A stretch of DNA of 64,000 nt from JBFGFX01 sp965232455 (GCA_965232455.1 OZ246981.1:3224001-3288000); one strand, 5' to 3'; numbered from the stretch's first letter, positions 33,761 through 43,202 are shown. The notes: a model not told the origin generated them from the sequence alone. Program-made: numbers and translations.

Positions 33761-35380
33761 ATGTCGGTAACGATGAAACGCTGTCTCGAGAACGCAAAAA
33801 GCCGAATGCTGGTCCGCACGCTGGCCGTGTCCTGTCTTGCCGGCGGCGGCGCTGCGGCCGTTGCGCAGGACGACCCAACACCCGAGGGCGACGAGGAACT
33901 GCAGGAGATTCGCTCGGTGCTCGCCGAAGAGCAAGACGTTGCAGAGCAGGCGGAACAACCGGCGGAAGACGAAGCGCTTGAAGAGATTGTCCTCCCGAGA
34001 CAGGCGATGTTCGAGGACGAGGTTTACGTCGAGGAAGTGGATGAACAAACGCTCGACGCCGGACCGCTACCGGAATCGGACCCGCAGCGCTTGCGGCGGC
34101 TGTTTGTCATTTACATGGATGCGATATCGGACAAGCAGTTCGACGAAGCGGACAGCCTTGCCAAACAGATCGTCGAATTGACGATACAGATCCACGGTCT
34201 CGACAGTCACGAGTCTGCGAAGGCGCTCACCAATCTGGCCATTGCGCAACACGGCATCGAAGACTACGAATCCGCGATCCTCAACTACGACGCCGCCATC
34301 GGCATCATCGAACGCATTACCGATCGCCTGGACAGCGAGTTGATCAATCCGCTACGCGGTCTCGGCGCCGCGCAGCTCGCGTCGGGCCGGCCGGACCTCG
34401 CCAGAGACACCTTCGATCGCGCCGTGCACGTGAGCCACGTCAACAATGGCCCGCATAACCTCGGTCAGATCGAAACCCTGCAGTCGCTAGCCGAAACCTA
34501 CCTGGCGGTGGGGGAATTCGACGATGCGATTGACGTTCAGAAACGCATCTACTACCTGCAGGCGCGCAACATCGATGCCAGGAGCATTGAAATCATCCCG
34601 GCGTTGAAAACCCGCGCAAGATGGCAACACAGGGTCCAACTCTACGAGCAAGAACGGTTTACCCTGCGCAGAATCATCAGCGTGATCGAGGACAATAAAG
34701 GCAAGAACAGCCTCGAGCTGATCGACCCCCTGACGGAACTCGGCAATTCGTTCCTGTTCATCGGGTATTCCGACGCACCCTATACGCAGCCGGTCTCGGT
34801 TACGTCCGGCGAGATTTATTTGAAGCGCGCGGTCCGCATCGCCGAAAGGAACCCGGAGGCGGGCTGGGAAGTTCTTACGACGACCATGCTGCAACTTGGT
34901 GATTACTACCTGTTGAGCGACCGTCCGAATCGCGGCCATCGCGTCTACCGGGAAGTCTGGAATCTGTTGTCCGAGGACGAATCGAGGCTGGCAGCCCGCG
35001 CGTCGAGATTGGAGCAGGTGGTGTTGCTACACGACATCGATCCGCCGAAGATGTACGGCGGCGATCCGTCGGTGCCGGTCACAAGGGAACTGCCGGGCTT
35101 CGACATGGGTAAGGTCGTCTTCCAGTACTCCGTGTCCACTCGAGGCCGTTCCACGAACATCCGAATGATCGATGCCGATCCTCCGGAGCTTAGCGACATG
35201 CACCAGACCGTCGGTCGGCAAATGCGCAGACTGATACATCGCCCGCGGCTGGTTGACGGCGCGCCCGTGCAGACCGATAACGTGACGTACAGCCATTCGT
35301 TCCAGTACCGGCAAGCCGACCTCCCCGCCTCGGAACAGCCGAACCTGCAGGCCAACGACGAAGCGGGTTCAGACAATTAG
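33761..35380 (+). CDS. Exported tetratricopeptide-repeat protein
   Basis: 539 residues. The N-terminus holds a signal (LVRTLAVSCLAGGGAAAVAQ), followed by a long acidic, Glu-rich stretch (about residues 40-110) and then TPR-like helical pairs: LRRLFVIYMDAISDKQFDEADSLAKQ, SAKALTNLAIAQHGIEDYESAILNY, LGQIETLQSLAETYLAVGEFDDAID. The last 120 residues are not repeats (FDMGKVVFQYSVSTRGRSTNIRMID) and resemble a TonB-C-like or energy-transduction-type beta domain with conserved RxTNIR. Exported TPR scaffolds often bind envelope complexes. It is followed two bases later by an M23 peptidase gene, so the pair may act together at the cell wall. Specific function unknown. Confidence 0.8.
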   Translation: MSVTMKRCLENAKSRMLVRTLAVSCLAGGGAAAVAQDDPTPEGDEELQEIRSVLAEEQDVAEQAEQPAEDEALEEIVLPRQAMFEDEVYVEEVDEQTLDAGPLPESDPQRLRRLFVIYMDAISDKQFDEADSLAKQIVELTIQIHGLDSHESAKALTNLAIAQHGIEDYESAILNYDAAIGIIERITDRLDSELINPLRGLGAAQLASGRPDLARDTFDRAVHVSHVNNGPHNLGQIETLQSLAETYLAVGEFDDAIDVQKRIYYLQARNIDARSIEIIPALKTRARWQHRVQLYEQERFTLRRIISVIEDNKGKNSLELIDPLTELGNSFLFIGYSDAPYTQPVSVTSGEIYLKRAVRIAERNPEAGWEVLTTTMLQLGDYYLLSDRPNRGHRVYREVWNLLSEDESRLAARASRLEQVVLLHDIDPPKMYGGDPSVPVTRELPGFDMGKVVFQYSVSTRGRSTNIRMIDADPPELSDMHQTVGRQMRRLIHRPRLVDGAPVQTDNVTYSHSFQYRQADLPASEQPNLQANDEAGSDN

Positions 35381-35382
35381 GC

Positions 35383-36288
35383 ATGATCGGCAAGACGCTC
35401 ACTCATCGGCTACTCGTCAGTCTGCTCGCCCTCGGCTCGGCCGCCCTGATCGGCACGGCCCAAGCAGGCTGTGACAGCGATTTCATTTGCATTCACGAAG
35501 ACCGGCTGGACGACCAGATCCAGCTGCGCGCCGAAAATCGGAGCGAGTTTCCGATTACCTACACGGTGCGAGTTCGCTCACGGGATCTGCAAACCACGGG
35601 CCCGCGCACGGTAACACGCACGCTACCGGGCCGCGATTCCGAGGTGGCGGTATCGCTGCTGCGGACCGCGGCGGACCCGGGCAGCGAGTATCGATTTTCC
35701 TACGACTGGACCGTCGGCGACCGGAATGCAATTCATGACGACGACTACGTTTATCGACTGCCGTACGAAAGCGGCAAAAGCTATCGGGTGATACAGGGCT
35801 TTGGTTCCCGCTTCAGCCATACCGGCCTGGAGCAGTTCGCCATCGATTTCCTGATGGAAGAAGGCACCCCGGTACACGCGGCGCGCGGCGGCGTCGTTGC
35901 GCGGCTGGAGGAATCGAATTCCATCGGCTGCTGGAAGGACGGCTGCGGCCGGTACGCGAACTATGTCGTCGTATTGCACGACGATGGGACGACCGGCGAG
36001 TATTACCACCTGCTCAAGGACGGCGTTTTGGTCGACGTCGGCGAGCGGGTGATTGCGGGCCAAAAAATAGCCCTGTCGGGCAACACGGGACATACGACGG
36101 TTGCCCATTTGCATTTTGCCGTATACCGGGCCGTCGAATGGGGCAACACACAGTCGATCCCCGTGCGTTTTAGCAGTGCGGACGGCATTATCGACCGCCC
36201 GCGCCGCGGCGGCCGATATCAGGCGGTCGCGATCCAGCACGCGCGTAGCGACAACCTGCGCACCTCGAATCATTACACCACGGAATGA
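35383..36288 (+). CDS. M23 family metallopeptidase, exported
   Basis: 301 residues with a signal peptide ending at TAQAG. An N-terminal beta domain (about 35-110) is followed by the peptidase M23 (LytM/DUF-like) domain: His146 and Asp155 in SHTGLEQFAIDF are the first zinc ligands, and HLHF (242-245) is the third motif. The catalytic His is likely in EYYHLLKDG. Two cysteines in GCWKDGC form a probable loop disulfide. All zinc-binding residues are present, so it is probably an active endopeptidase cutting peptidoglycan cross-links in the periplasm. Its stop overlaps the msrA start by four bases. Confidence 0.9.
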   Translation: MIGKTLTHRLLVSLLALGSAALIGTAQAGCDSDFICIHEDRLDDQIQLRAENRSEFPITYTVRVRSRDLQTTGPRTVTRTLPGRDSEVAVSLLRTAADPGSEYRFSYDWTVGDRNAIHDDDYVYRLPYESGKSYRVIQGFGSRFSHTGLEQFAIDFLMEEGTPVHAARGGVVARLEESNSIGCWKDGCGRYANYVVVLHDDGTTGEYYHLLKDGVLVDVGERVIAGQKIALSGNTGHTTVAHLHFAVYRAVEWGNTQSIPVRFSSADGIIDRPRRGGRYQAVAIQHARSDNLRTSNHYTTE

Positions 36289-36953
36289 GCCGAACGGCCG
36301 TGTTCAGACAACCGAAGAAACTCGACCTGCCGAACGCTGAAAACGCGCTCGCCGGACGCGCGGAGAATATGCCCGTTCCCGAGCGGCATTTCGTCAACGG
36401 CAATCCGTTGAAACCGCCGTTCCCCGACAACATGGAGCAGGTCGTGTTCGGCCTGGGCTGTTTTTGGGGTGCGGAACGCGTTTTCTGGGAGACGCCGGGC
36501 GTGTTCACCACCGCGGTCGGTTACGCCGGCGGTATTTCGCCAAATCCCGACTATCGTGAAGTCTGTTCAGGCGGCACGGGACACGCCGAAGTCGTGCTCG
36601 TCGTGTTCGACCCCGACAAAATCGCTTTTCAACAACTGCTTACGCTGTTCTGGGAATCGCACGATCCCACACAGGGCATGCGTCAAGGCAACGACGTCGG
36701 CACCCAGTACCGTTCGGCGATTTTCACCAATTCGAGCGAACAGACCCGCCTGGCGGAAGCCTCCCGCCACGCTTACCAAGCCGAGCTCGAGCGCGCGGGT
36801 TACGCGCGTATCACCACCGAGATCGAGCGGCTCGACACCTTTTATTACGCCGAAGACTATCACCAGCAATACCTCGCCAAGAACCCGGACGGTTATTGCG
36901 GCATCGGCGGCACCGGTGTCGCCTGCCCGGTCGGCGTATCCGTGGAAGCCTAG
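36285..36953 (+). CDS. msrA: Peptide-methionine (S)-S-oxide reductase MsrA
   Basis: 222 residues. The active-site motif GCFWGAER is at 58-65 (catalytic Cys59), with GYAGG, GHAEVV and the downstream resolving-cysteine region (GYCGIGGTGVACPVG). The first 45 residues (AVFRQPKKLDLPNAENALAG) are the extension typical of the longer, E. coli-like MsrA. It repairs oxidised methionine using thioredoxin in the cytoplasm. It is translationally coupled to the M23 peptidase gene, and the Fpg/Nei glycosylase follows 12 bases later, giving a damage-repair flavour to the transcript. Confidence 0.95.
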   Translation: MSRTAVFRQPKKLDLPNAENALAGRAENMPVPERHFVNGNPLKPPFPDNMEQVVFGLGCFWGAERVFWETPGVFTTAVGYAGGISPNPDYREVCSGGTGHAEVVLVVFDPDKIAFQQLLTLFWESHDPTQGMRQGNDVGTQYRSAIFTNSSEQTRLAEASRHAYQAELERAGYARITTEIERLDTFYYAEDYHQQYLAKNPDGYCGIGGTGVACPVGVSVEA

Positions 36954-36965
36954 CCCAGCACTACC

Positions 36966-37838
36966 GTGCCGGAACTTCCGGACATCGAGCTTTACATTCA
37001 TGCCCTCGATGAACGCATCCGCGGTCATACGTTGCGTGAGCTCAGGCTTGCCAACCCGTTTCTGCTGCGCAGCGTGGAGCCGCCGATTTCGGCGGCGACG
37101 GGACGCAGGGTCGTCGCAATCAGGCGCATCGGCAAACGCATTGCGATTGGGCTTGCGCCGGATTACTGGCTGATATTGCACCTGATGATCGCGGGCAGAC
37201 TGCAGTGGCAGGAAAAGCGGCCCGCGCTGGGGTCGCGATTGCGGCTGGCTTCTTTCGACTTCGATCACGGTAGCCTGTTGCTGACCGAAGCAGGAACCAA
37301 GAAGCGTGCATCGCTTTATTTTGCCCGCGGCGCCGAAGCGCTCAAGAGTCACGACCCCGGAGGCATAGAGACTCTGCAATGCAGTTTCGCCGAATTCGTT
37401 GAACAACTGGAACTGGAAAACCGCACGTTGAAACGGGTGCTGACGGATCCGCGGCGATTCAGCGGAATAGGCAACGCCTACTCAGACGAGATACTCCACG
37501 CGGCGAGGCTGTCCCCCGCAAAACTGACCGCGCGGCTGACCGACGCGGAAAAGAGAGCGCTGTTCGAGGCGACCCGAAACACGCTCAGCTATTGGTCGGA
37601 GCAGCTCGTCGCCGAGGCCGGCGGCGGTTTTCCCGGCAAAGTTACCGCGTTCAAATCGACGATGGCGGTCCACGGCCGATACGGCAAGCCCTGCCCGGTG
37701 TGCAAAAGCCCGGTCCAGCGAATTCGCTACAAGAGCCGGGAGACCAACTATTGCGCTACCTGCCAGACGGGCGGCAAACGGTTGGCGGACCGGTCGCTTT
37801 CGCGACTGCTCAAGGATGGCTGGTCAAAGGCCTTTTGA
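36966..37838 (+). CDS. Fpg/Nei family DNA glycosylase
   Basis: 290 residues starting with GTG at 36966. After removal of Met the N-terminus is PELPDIE, giving the catalytic Pro and Glu of the Fpg/Nei family. RRFSGIGNAYSDEIL is the helix-two-turn-helix region and the C-terminal zinc finger is CPVCKSPVQRIRYKSRETNYCATCQ. It should excise oxidised bases and cleave abasic sites. The DIE variant of the usual PEVE, and its divergence elsewhere, place it closer to environmental Nei-like or Fpg-like paralogues than to canonical mutM, so I leave it unnamed. Same strand and transcript as msrA. Confidence 0.9.
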   Translation: MPELPDIELYIHALDERIRGHTLRELRLANPFLLRSVEPPISAATGRRVVAIRRIGKRIAIGLAPDYWLILHLMIAGRLQWQEKRPALGSRLRLASFDFDHGSLLLTEAGTKKRASLYFARGAEALKSHDPGGIETLQCSFAEFVEQLELENRTLKRVLTDPRRFSGIGNAYSDEILHAARLSPAKLTARLTDAEKRALFEATRNTLSYWSEQLVAEAGGGFPGKVTAFKSTMAVHGRYGKPCPVCKSPVQRIRYKSRETNYCATCQTGGKRLADRSLSRLLKDGWSKAF

Positions 37839-37920
37839 CGGTAAGTGAGCACGCCGCTGTGCACGGAAGATTGTTTGGCGGTAACATTGGCGCCCGCGAT
37901 TTCCTTGACGAGACAAAAAC

Positions 37921-38523
37921 TTGGCCCAGAAAAAAACCAAAAAGAAAGCGCGCCGGCCGGGACGGCGACAGGCGGAAGAGGCAGTGCGAACGCTGTTGCT
38001 GTGGGCCGGCGACGATCCGGACCGCGAGGGTTTGCACGACACCCCCAAACGCGTGGCGCAAGCCTACGAGGACTGGTTTGGCGGATACAAACAGGACCCC
38101 GTTCGTTATTTGAAGCGCACCTTCGAGGAAGTCGACGGCTACGATGAAATGATTGTGCTCCGCGACATCTCGTTCGAGTCTCATTGTGAACATCACATGG
38201 CGCCGATCATCGGCAAGGCGCATGTCGGTTACCTGCCGAACAACAAGGTTGTCGGGATCAGCAAGCTCGCCAGAGTCGTCGAGGCGTTTGCGCGCCGTTT
38301 ACAGGTTCAGGAGAAGCTCACCGCGCAAATCGCGCACTGCATCCAGGACGTGCTGAAACCGAAGGGCTGCGGCGTCATCGTAAACGCAACTCACCAATGC
38401 ATGACCACACGGGGCATCCACAAGACGAACGTCTCCATGGTGACCAGCCAGATGTTGGGCGCATTCCGCAAGGACGCGCGCACGCGCTCGGAATTCCTGC
38501 GCATCATCGGCACCGAATCCTAG
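37921..38523 (+). CDS. folE: GTP cyclohydrolase I FolE
   Basis: 200 residues. The first family motif is RDISFESHCEHHMAPIIGKAHVGYLP, with zinc ligands Cys89 and His92, followed by GISKLARVVEAFARRLQVQE. The second motif contains the last zinc ligand (NATHQCMTTRG). The enzyme converts GTP to dihydroneopterin triphosphate, the first step of folate and pterin synthesis, in the cytoplasm. The likely start is TTG at 37921; the ribosome site is weak, and the basic first 15 residues (KKTKKKARRPGRR) are variable in the family. The zinc-dependent type FolE1 is meant, not FolE2. Confidence 0.95.
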   Translation: MAQKKTKKKARRPGRRQAEEAVRTLLLWAGDDPDREGLHDTPKRVAQAYEDWFGGYKQDPVRYLKRTFEEVDGYDEMIVLRDISFESHCEHHMAPIIGKAHVGYLPNNKVVGISKLARVVEAFARRLQVQEKLTAQIAHCIQDVLKPKGCGVIVNATHQCMTTRGIHKTNVSMVTSQMLGAFRKDARTRSEFLRIIGTES

Positions 38524-38549
38524 CCGACTCGCGGGACCGGTTAGCGGCC

Positions 38550-39656
38550 GTGACGCGACGACCTTCTCCCAAGTTCTTGCTTACTGTGGCGTTGCTCACG
38601 GTCGTCGGCTACCTGGTTCTTTGGCCGGTGCCCATTGCGCCGGTCGCCTGGGAGGCTCCGCGCAACCTCGGACTGGTCGCCCCTTTCGCGCCGAACGAGG
38701 CGCTGGCCGGCATGCAAACAATCCGGCTCGGAGCGTTCGGCGGACCGGAGGACATTGCGGGCGGGCCGGATCAACGGATTTATGCGTCGACCGAAAACGG
38801 CAGCATCGTCCGTTTTCAGCAGGACGGGTTGGGCCTGCGGGAATTCGCGTCGGTCGGCGGGCGTCCGCTGGGTATCGAATTCGATTCTGAAGGCAATCTG
38901 CTCGTTGCCAACGCGGTCCTCGGACTGCAGCGAGTTGACCCACGGGGCGAAATCGAAACGCTGTTTGACGAGTTCGATGGCGTCGCACTGGTATACGTCA
39001 ATGATCTGGCGATAGCGAACAACGGCAAGGTGTACGTAACCGACTCCAGCACCAAGTTCGGCGCCGCCGCGGCCGGCGGCACGTTTGCGGCGAGCGTGCT
39101 GGACATCCTCGAACACGGCGGACGCGGCCGACTCTACGAGTACGATCCGGCCACCGGCACGGCAAGGCTTCTGTTGGTCGGCATAAACTTCGCGAACGGG
39201 GTCGCCATCAGCGCCGATCAGCGTTACCTGCTGATTGCGGAAACCGGCCACTATCGCATCTTGCGCTACTGGCTGGACGGCGAAAATGCCGGTACCGTGG
39301 AAGCCGTGATCGAAAATCTGCCCGGCTTCCCCGACAACGTAAATCGAGGATTCGACGGCCGGTTTTGGATTGGACTCGTGGCGCCGAGGAACGCTTTGAT
39401 CGACCGGCTCGCGGACAAACCTTTTCTACGCAGCGTCGTGCAGCGACTGCCCGCCGCGCTGAGACCTACCGCGGAACGGTCCACCCATCTGATCGCCATC
39501 GACGGTAACGGTCAGGTGCTGATGAACCTGCAGGACAGCGCCGCCGGCTTCCCGATGGTGACCGGCGCGTTCGAGGCCCCCGACAATCTCTACCTGTCCT
39601 CGCTCTTCGGCGACCGTATCGCGTATCTGCCCCGGTCCGAACTGCCGTTTCCATAG
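38550..39656 (+). CDS. Strictosidine-synthase-like/SMP-30-type beta-propeller, membrane-anchored
   Basis: About 368 residues from the GTG at 38550; the frame stays open farther upstream but that part overlaps folE. An N-terminal helix (KFLLTVALLTVVGYLVLWPV) anchors it. Propeller segments follow: EDIAGGPDQRIYASTENGSIVRF, VYVNDLAIANNGKVYVTDSSTKF, GRGRLYEYDPATGTARLLLVG, NGVAISADQRYLLIAE. The order and the DNVNRGFDGRFWIGL block match the strictosidine-synthase/APMAP group, whose bacterial members are probably lactonases or hydrolases. It faces outward if the N-terminus stays in the cytoplasm. It converges on the M49-like peptidase gene eleven bases away. Confidence 0.85.
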   Translation: MTRRPSPKFLLTVALLTVVGYLVLWPVPIAPVAWEAPRNLGLVAPFAPNEALAGMQTIRLGAFGGPEDIAGGPDQRIYASTENGSIVRFQQDGLGLREFASVGGRPLGIEFDSEGNLLVANAVLGLQRVDPRGEIETLFDEFDGVALVYVNDLAIANNGKVYVTDSSTKFGAAAAGGTFAASVLDILEHGGRGRLYEYDPATGTARLLLVGINFANGVAISADQRYLLIAETGHYRILRYWLDGENAGTVEAVIENLPGFPDNVNRGFDGRFWIGLVAPRNALIDRLADKPFLRSVVQRLPAALRPTAERSTHLIAIDGNGQVLMNLQDSAAGFPMVTGAFEAPDNLYLSSLFGDRIAYLPRSELPFP

Positions 39657-39667
39657 ATTCTGCGGAC

Positions 39668-41368
39668 TTACGGATCCAGGCCGGCCTCCGCAACGCCCTG
39701 CCGAAACACGATGTCGACCGGTATGTCAGCTGCCGTCAGCCGATCGAGATCGTCCTGCAACTGCGCACCGATCACGCCTTTTTCATCCGTGAGCGTTCGG
39801 GCGCCTTCATAATCGCCGTCACCCTGAAGCGTCAGCAGTAGCTCCGACAGCGCCGCCATTGCCTCCTGCATACGCTCGAAATCGACGCTGTAGGTGCCGC
39901 GCTCGGCGTTCCAGACGAACGCGCCGTGTTCGGCGAAAAAGTTGAAGCGAACCATGTTCGCTTTCCCGTGGGCGCTGCTGGCGCCGAAGCGGATTGACCG
40001 GAACACGCTTGCCATGAACGTCACGTAGTAGTCGCGCATGTCGGCCTCTCCGAGTTCACCCGCTTTGTGCAGTTCGCTGATCATGTAAAGCCCGAGGATG
40101 TCCGCTTTACCCTCCTCCATACTCGACGCAACGTCTTTGAGCGCTTCGCGCACGGTGCCGGAACCGTTGATCGTGTTTTTCACGCCGAGCCCGTGCGCTA
40201 CTTCGTGAAACATCGTGTTCGAGAAGAATGCGTCGAACGTCACGTGCTGCCGCTGCGTTTCCTCAATCAACACGCCGGCGATCGGTTCCAGGATCTTCTC
40301 GAACTTCGCCTGCATTGCATTCTTCAGCTGCAGCCGCCGTGTTCCCTTCTGCAGCTGAACCTCCTCGTCGTTCGGCAGGTTGATGGCAATGGTCTTGGAT
40401 CCGGCATTGCTGTGGCCGGCGTAATAGATGACGTCGTAAGCATTGAGATCCGAGTCGGTGCCCGGCGTCTCGGCCTTGTAGACGTCCGGCACGGGCAGAC
40501 CGCGCTGCAGCTCAGGCAGGAACCCCGCAAACCGCGACAGTCGCTCGCTCCAGGCCATGTCTTTTATCAAGACATAGGACTCGTACGCCGTTCGATAGCC
40601 GTACAAGCGGTCTTCGTACGTCTCGATCGGACCGATGACCAACTCGACGGGATTGCCTTTGACATCCATCCACGCCAGATCACTTTCCTGAAAATCGTCG
40701 CTGACGAGCGCGGCCGCGCGCAGGCGAAGGTAGTCCGCGAAACCGGGGTGCTCGGCGAGTTCCGCCGCGCGCCGCAGAAGATCGGCGGCCGCCGCGAGCT
40801 CCGTCGAATATTCGACGTGATAGGGAACGAGAGTCAGGCCGCCGTCGGCAGTGCGCCGCACAAACGAATACAGTCCGCGCTTGCCCTCGAGATCGGCCGC
40901 CTCGAATTCTTCCTTGCTCATGTCCGCCGGATAAAACCTCGCACCGAGCGGCTTTTCGCCGACGCCGTCGATAAACGGCCTGTCATCGTTCAGCCGGTCC
41001 CATGGACCGTAGTTCAGCTCTGCAAAACGGCGCACCGCGTCGACACCGATACCGTCCAGCCATTGTTCGTAGCCGTCACCATACGCCTGCCGCCAGAAAA
41101 GCTCGTCCATGATCTGCGATGCCTCGAACAGCAGTTTCAGCATCTCCCGCTGAGCCGGGGACAGCGCGGACAAATCGGCGGTCAGAGTGAACTCGGCGTA
41201 AACGTCCGGGCGCGCCGCGACCAGCGCCGGCTGCGCGCCTTCGGCCTGCTCCGCCGTCGGATCGGGTTGGGCCGTCGAGTCTGTCGCCGGGTCGCGGCTG
41301 CAAGCGGTCAACACCACGCTCAAAAGACATGCGCCGGCTGCGCAGCGAATAACGGGGTTCAGGTTCAC
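39668..41368 (-). CDS. Dipeptidyl-peptidase III-like (M49 family) zinc hydrolase, lipoprotein
   Basis: 566 residues from the GTG at 41368, with GGAG seven bases upstream; the longer frame to 41698 overlaps the divergent gene's promoter and start and is rejected. Lipobox LTAC (near residue 21). The metal site is HEVAHGLG near residue 386 (HExxH), with the downstream EEGKADILGLYM near residue 415, equivalent to the EECRAE motif of M49 peptidases. Classical DPP III has HELLGH with an extra residue; the HExxH form occurs in bacterial M49-like proteins. It is exported and probably an oligopeptide-cleaving enzyme; other hydrolytic activity is possible. It diverges from the SRPBCC/GyrI gene. Confidence 0.85.
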   Translation of the reverse strand: MNLNPVIRCAAGACLLSVVLTACSRDPATDSTAQPDPTAEQAEGAQPALVAARPDVYAEFTLTADLSALSPAQREMLKLLFEASQIMDELFWRQAYGDGYEQWLDGIGVDAVRRFAELNYGPWDRLNDDRPFIDGVGEKPLGARFYPADMSKEEFEAADLEGKRGLYSFVRRTADGGLTLVPYHVEYSTELAAAADLLRRAAELAEHPGFADYLRLRAAALVSDDFQESDLAWMDVKGNPVELVIGPIETYEDRLYGYRTAYESYVLIKDMAWSERLSRFAGFLPELQRGLPVPDVYKAETPGTDSDLNAYDVIYYAGHSNAGSKTIAINLPNDEEVQLQKGTRRLQLKNAMQAKFEKILEPIAGVLIEETQRQHVTFDAFFSNTMFHEVAHGLGVKNTINGSGTVREALKDVASSMEEGKADILGLYMISELHKAGELGEADMRDYYVTFMASVFRSIRFGASSAHGKANMVRFNFFAEHGAFVWNAERGTYSVDFERMQEAMAALSELLLTLQGDGDYEGARTLTDEKGVIGAQLQDDLDRLTAADIPVDIVFRQGVAEAGLDP

Positions 41369-41530
41369 GGGACGTCTCCAGGCGGTCGTTCGGCAGCCCG
41401 AGATTATCGCATAGGACCACCCGCACAGGGCTGCTGGAACGGGGTTACCGGCGCACGACGCGGCAGCAACCTGCGGCGCTGGCTTACGCACGGGACCGGT
41501 GCGAAACTTGAACGCCGCAGGACTTGTCCA

Positions 41531-42565
41531 ATGGTCACGATGGATCTGGCAAAAAAAGCGCTGTTCGGCCTCGGAGGCCTGCTGCTGCTGACGTTCGCGA
41601 TCGGCGTGTTTCTGCCGTCTACCGCGCGCGTCGAACGTCGCGTAACGATCGACGCGCCCCCCGCCACCGTCTATGCGCTGGTCAACGACTTCCATCAAAT
41701 CAACAAGTGGTCACCCTGGCTGGCCGTCGATCCGAACGCGCGATTCGAGATCGAAGGCCCCCGCCGAGGCGTCGGTGCAAGCCTGTCCTGGAGCGGCCGC
41801 ATCGTCGGCGAAGGCTCGCAGACGATCGTGGTCAGCGTTCCGTTCGAGCGCGTCGTCAGCCGCGTCCTGCTGGACGGCAACCGCGAGGCGCGCGCGAGTT
41901 TCAAGCTCGAGGCAACGGAGTTCGGCACGTCCGTCAGCTGGGTATTCGAGCGGGATTTCGGGCGCAACGTTTTTGGGCGGTATTTTGGGCTGTTGCTGGA
42001 CGGCATCGTCGGCAAGGACTACGAGGAGGGGCTCGCCGGTCTCAGGACCCTGGCCGAAAGCCTGCCAGCCAGCGACTTCAGCGATCTGGAAATCGAGCAC
42101 ATGACCGTGGAGTCGGCCGACATCGCCTATATACCGAGTTCCAGCGAACCGCTGGCGCAGGCGATATCCGAGGCGCTTGGCGACGCCTACTTCAGAATAT
42201 TGAGCTTCATCGACGAGCACGACCTGACGGAGGCCGGCGCGCCAATCTCGATCAGCCGGGCCTTCAGCGGCGCTGAACTCCGCTTCGATGCCGCCGTCCC
42301 GGTACGCGGTATCGCCGCGGACACACCCGCGCAATGGGAGTCGGTCCGTTTGGGCAAGAGTTACGGCGGACCGGTCATCCGCATCACCCACCGGGGTTCC
42401 TACCTCACCCTGGGTCGCACGCACGACAAAATCGCCGCCTATCTCGCCGCCCTGGGCCTGGCGCGCAACGGCGATGCCTGGGAGTCTTACGTCAGCGATC
42501 CGACGCGAACGTCAACGGACGAGTTACTGACCTACGTCTATTATCCGATCCAACCCGAAGGCTGA
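41531..42565 (+). CDS. SRPBCC domain fused to GyrI-like effector-binding domain, membrane-anchored
   Basis: 344 residues from the ATG at 41531; a long upstream frame extension overlaps the opposite M49-like gene and is rejected. An N-terminal membrane helix (AKKALFGLGGLLLLTFAIGVFLP) precedes an SRPBCC domain (about 35-185: RRVTIDAPPATVYALVNDFHQINKWSPW, WVFERDFGRNVFGRYFGLLLD). A GyrI-like/SOUL-fold effector-binding domain follows (about 195-340). Both folds bind small hydrophobic or heterocyclic ligands, so this is probably a ligand-binding protein tethered to the inner membrane. The combination occurs in other proteobacteria without known function. Confidence 0.85.
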   Translation: MVTMDLAKKALFGLGGLLLLTFAIGVFLPSTARVERRVTIDAPPATVYALVNDFHQINKWSPWLAVDPNARFEIEGPRRGVGASLSWSGRIVGEGSQTIVVSVPFERVVSRVLLDGNREARASFKLEATEFGTSVSWVFERDFGRNVFGRYFGLLLDGIVGKDYEEGLAGLRTLAESLPASDFSDLEIEHMTVESADIAYIPSSSEPLAQAISEALGDAYFRILSFIDEHDLTEAGAPISISRAFSGAELRFDAAVPVRGIAADTPAQWESVRLGKSYGGPVIRITHRGSYLTLGRTHDKIAAYLAALGLARNGDAWESYVSDPTRTSTDELLTYVYYPIQPEG

Positions 42566-42612
42566 TTCGGGCTTCCGACTGCCATCGAAGATTCGACGTT
42601 CGGGGACGATCG

Positions 42613-42987
42613 TCAAACGGACTTCAGGAGCATCGCCGGCACGGCCGGCGCGTCCTCGACCGGCGACAAAGGCAGTGTTTCCTGAGTGTCGCCGGCGGCG
42701 CGAATCACGTCGACATACAGCTCTGCCAGCTGCCGTCCGCAGGCATCGGCTTCTTCGATCGACATCTTGCGCACTGACGCACAAATCGGCCCTTCTCCGT
42801 TCAGCGGTGCGACCTGGGTTAGTTTCAGGCGCAGATCCGCAAACGATTCGCGGATCGTCAGCGGCAGCGTCGCCGTGTCGATATCGTTAAGATTATTGTC
42901 GAAGGCGTCAATAAGTCGTTGTTTTATATGACCATGACCGGCGAGCACCGACAGCGCGGCGCGAAAACATTCGAGGTGGTGGGACAT
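42613..42987 (-). CDS. Conserved-looking hypothetical protein
   Basis: 124 residues from the ATG at 42987, chosen because GGAG lies about five bases upstream; a GTG two codons earlier is also in frame. Composition is helical and slightly acidic: SHHLECFRAALSVLAGHGHIKQRLIDAF near the start, then LPLTIRESFADLRLKLTQVAPLN and MSIEEADACGRQLAELYVDVI. No signal peptide or membrane helix is seen, so it is probably cytoplasmic. I recognise no family. A GCCGCT/AGCGGC hairpin lies upstream, between this gene and ileS. Codon use matches the neighbours, which supports a real gene. Confidence 0.7.
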   Translation of the reverse strand: MSHHLECFRAALSVLAGHGHIKQRLIDAFDNNLNDIDTATLPLTIRESFADLRLKLTQVAPLNGEGPICASVRKMSIEEADACGRQLAELYVDVIRAAGDTQETLPLSPVEDAPAVPAMLLKSV

Positions 42988-43181
42988 CTCCACTCCAGCG
43001 TATTTTTTTGTTGATGGCCGCTTTTATCCTCTCAGAGCGGCTTCGTTACGCTTTCCGGCCGGCGGCCTCCTATTGCCCGGCGCGAGTCCGTCAAATCCGT
43101 TTGAGGTCCTTCGGTCTATCAACGACCTGCGTCGCTTTTTTATATCAGAACATCCGAATCGCGCGCAAGTCTGCCGGGAGA

Positions 43182-43200
43182 CCAGGGCCTGTTAACCCTG
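43182..43200 (-). repeat. Short GTTAACAGGCCCTG motif after ileS
   Basis: On the minus strand, two bases past the ileS stop, the sequence CAGGGTTAACAGGCCCTGG can form a five-pair hairpin (CAGGG with CCCTG). The same core recurs after the msrP stop (51147-51163, with GTTGACAGG) and just before the TPR gene (33735-33748, without the full hairpin). It may act as a weak transcript end or be a degenerate dispersed repeat. Three sites are too few to classify it. Confidence 0.35.
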
Positions 43201-43202
43201 CG

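Noticed and set aside
40067..41530. Upstream extension of the SRPBCC-GyrI frame by about 490 codons
   Set aside because: Lies opposite the M49-like peptidase; the protein's membrane helix and normal start are at 41531.
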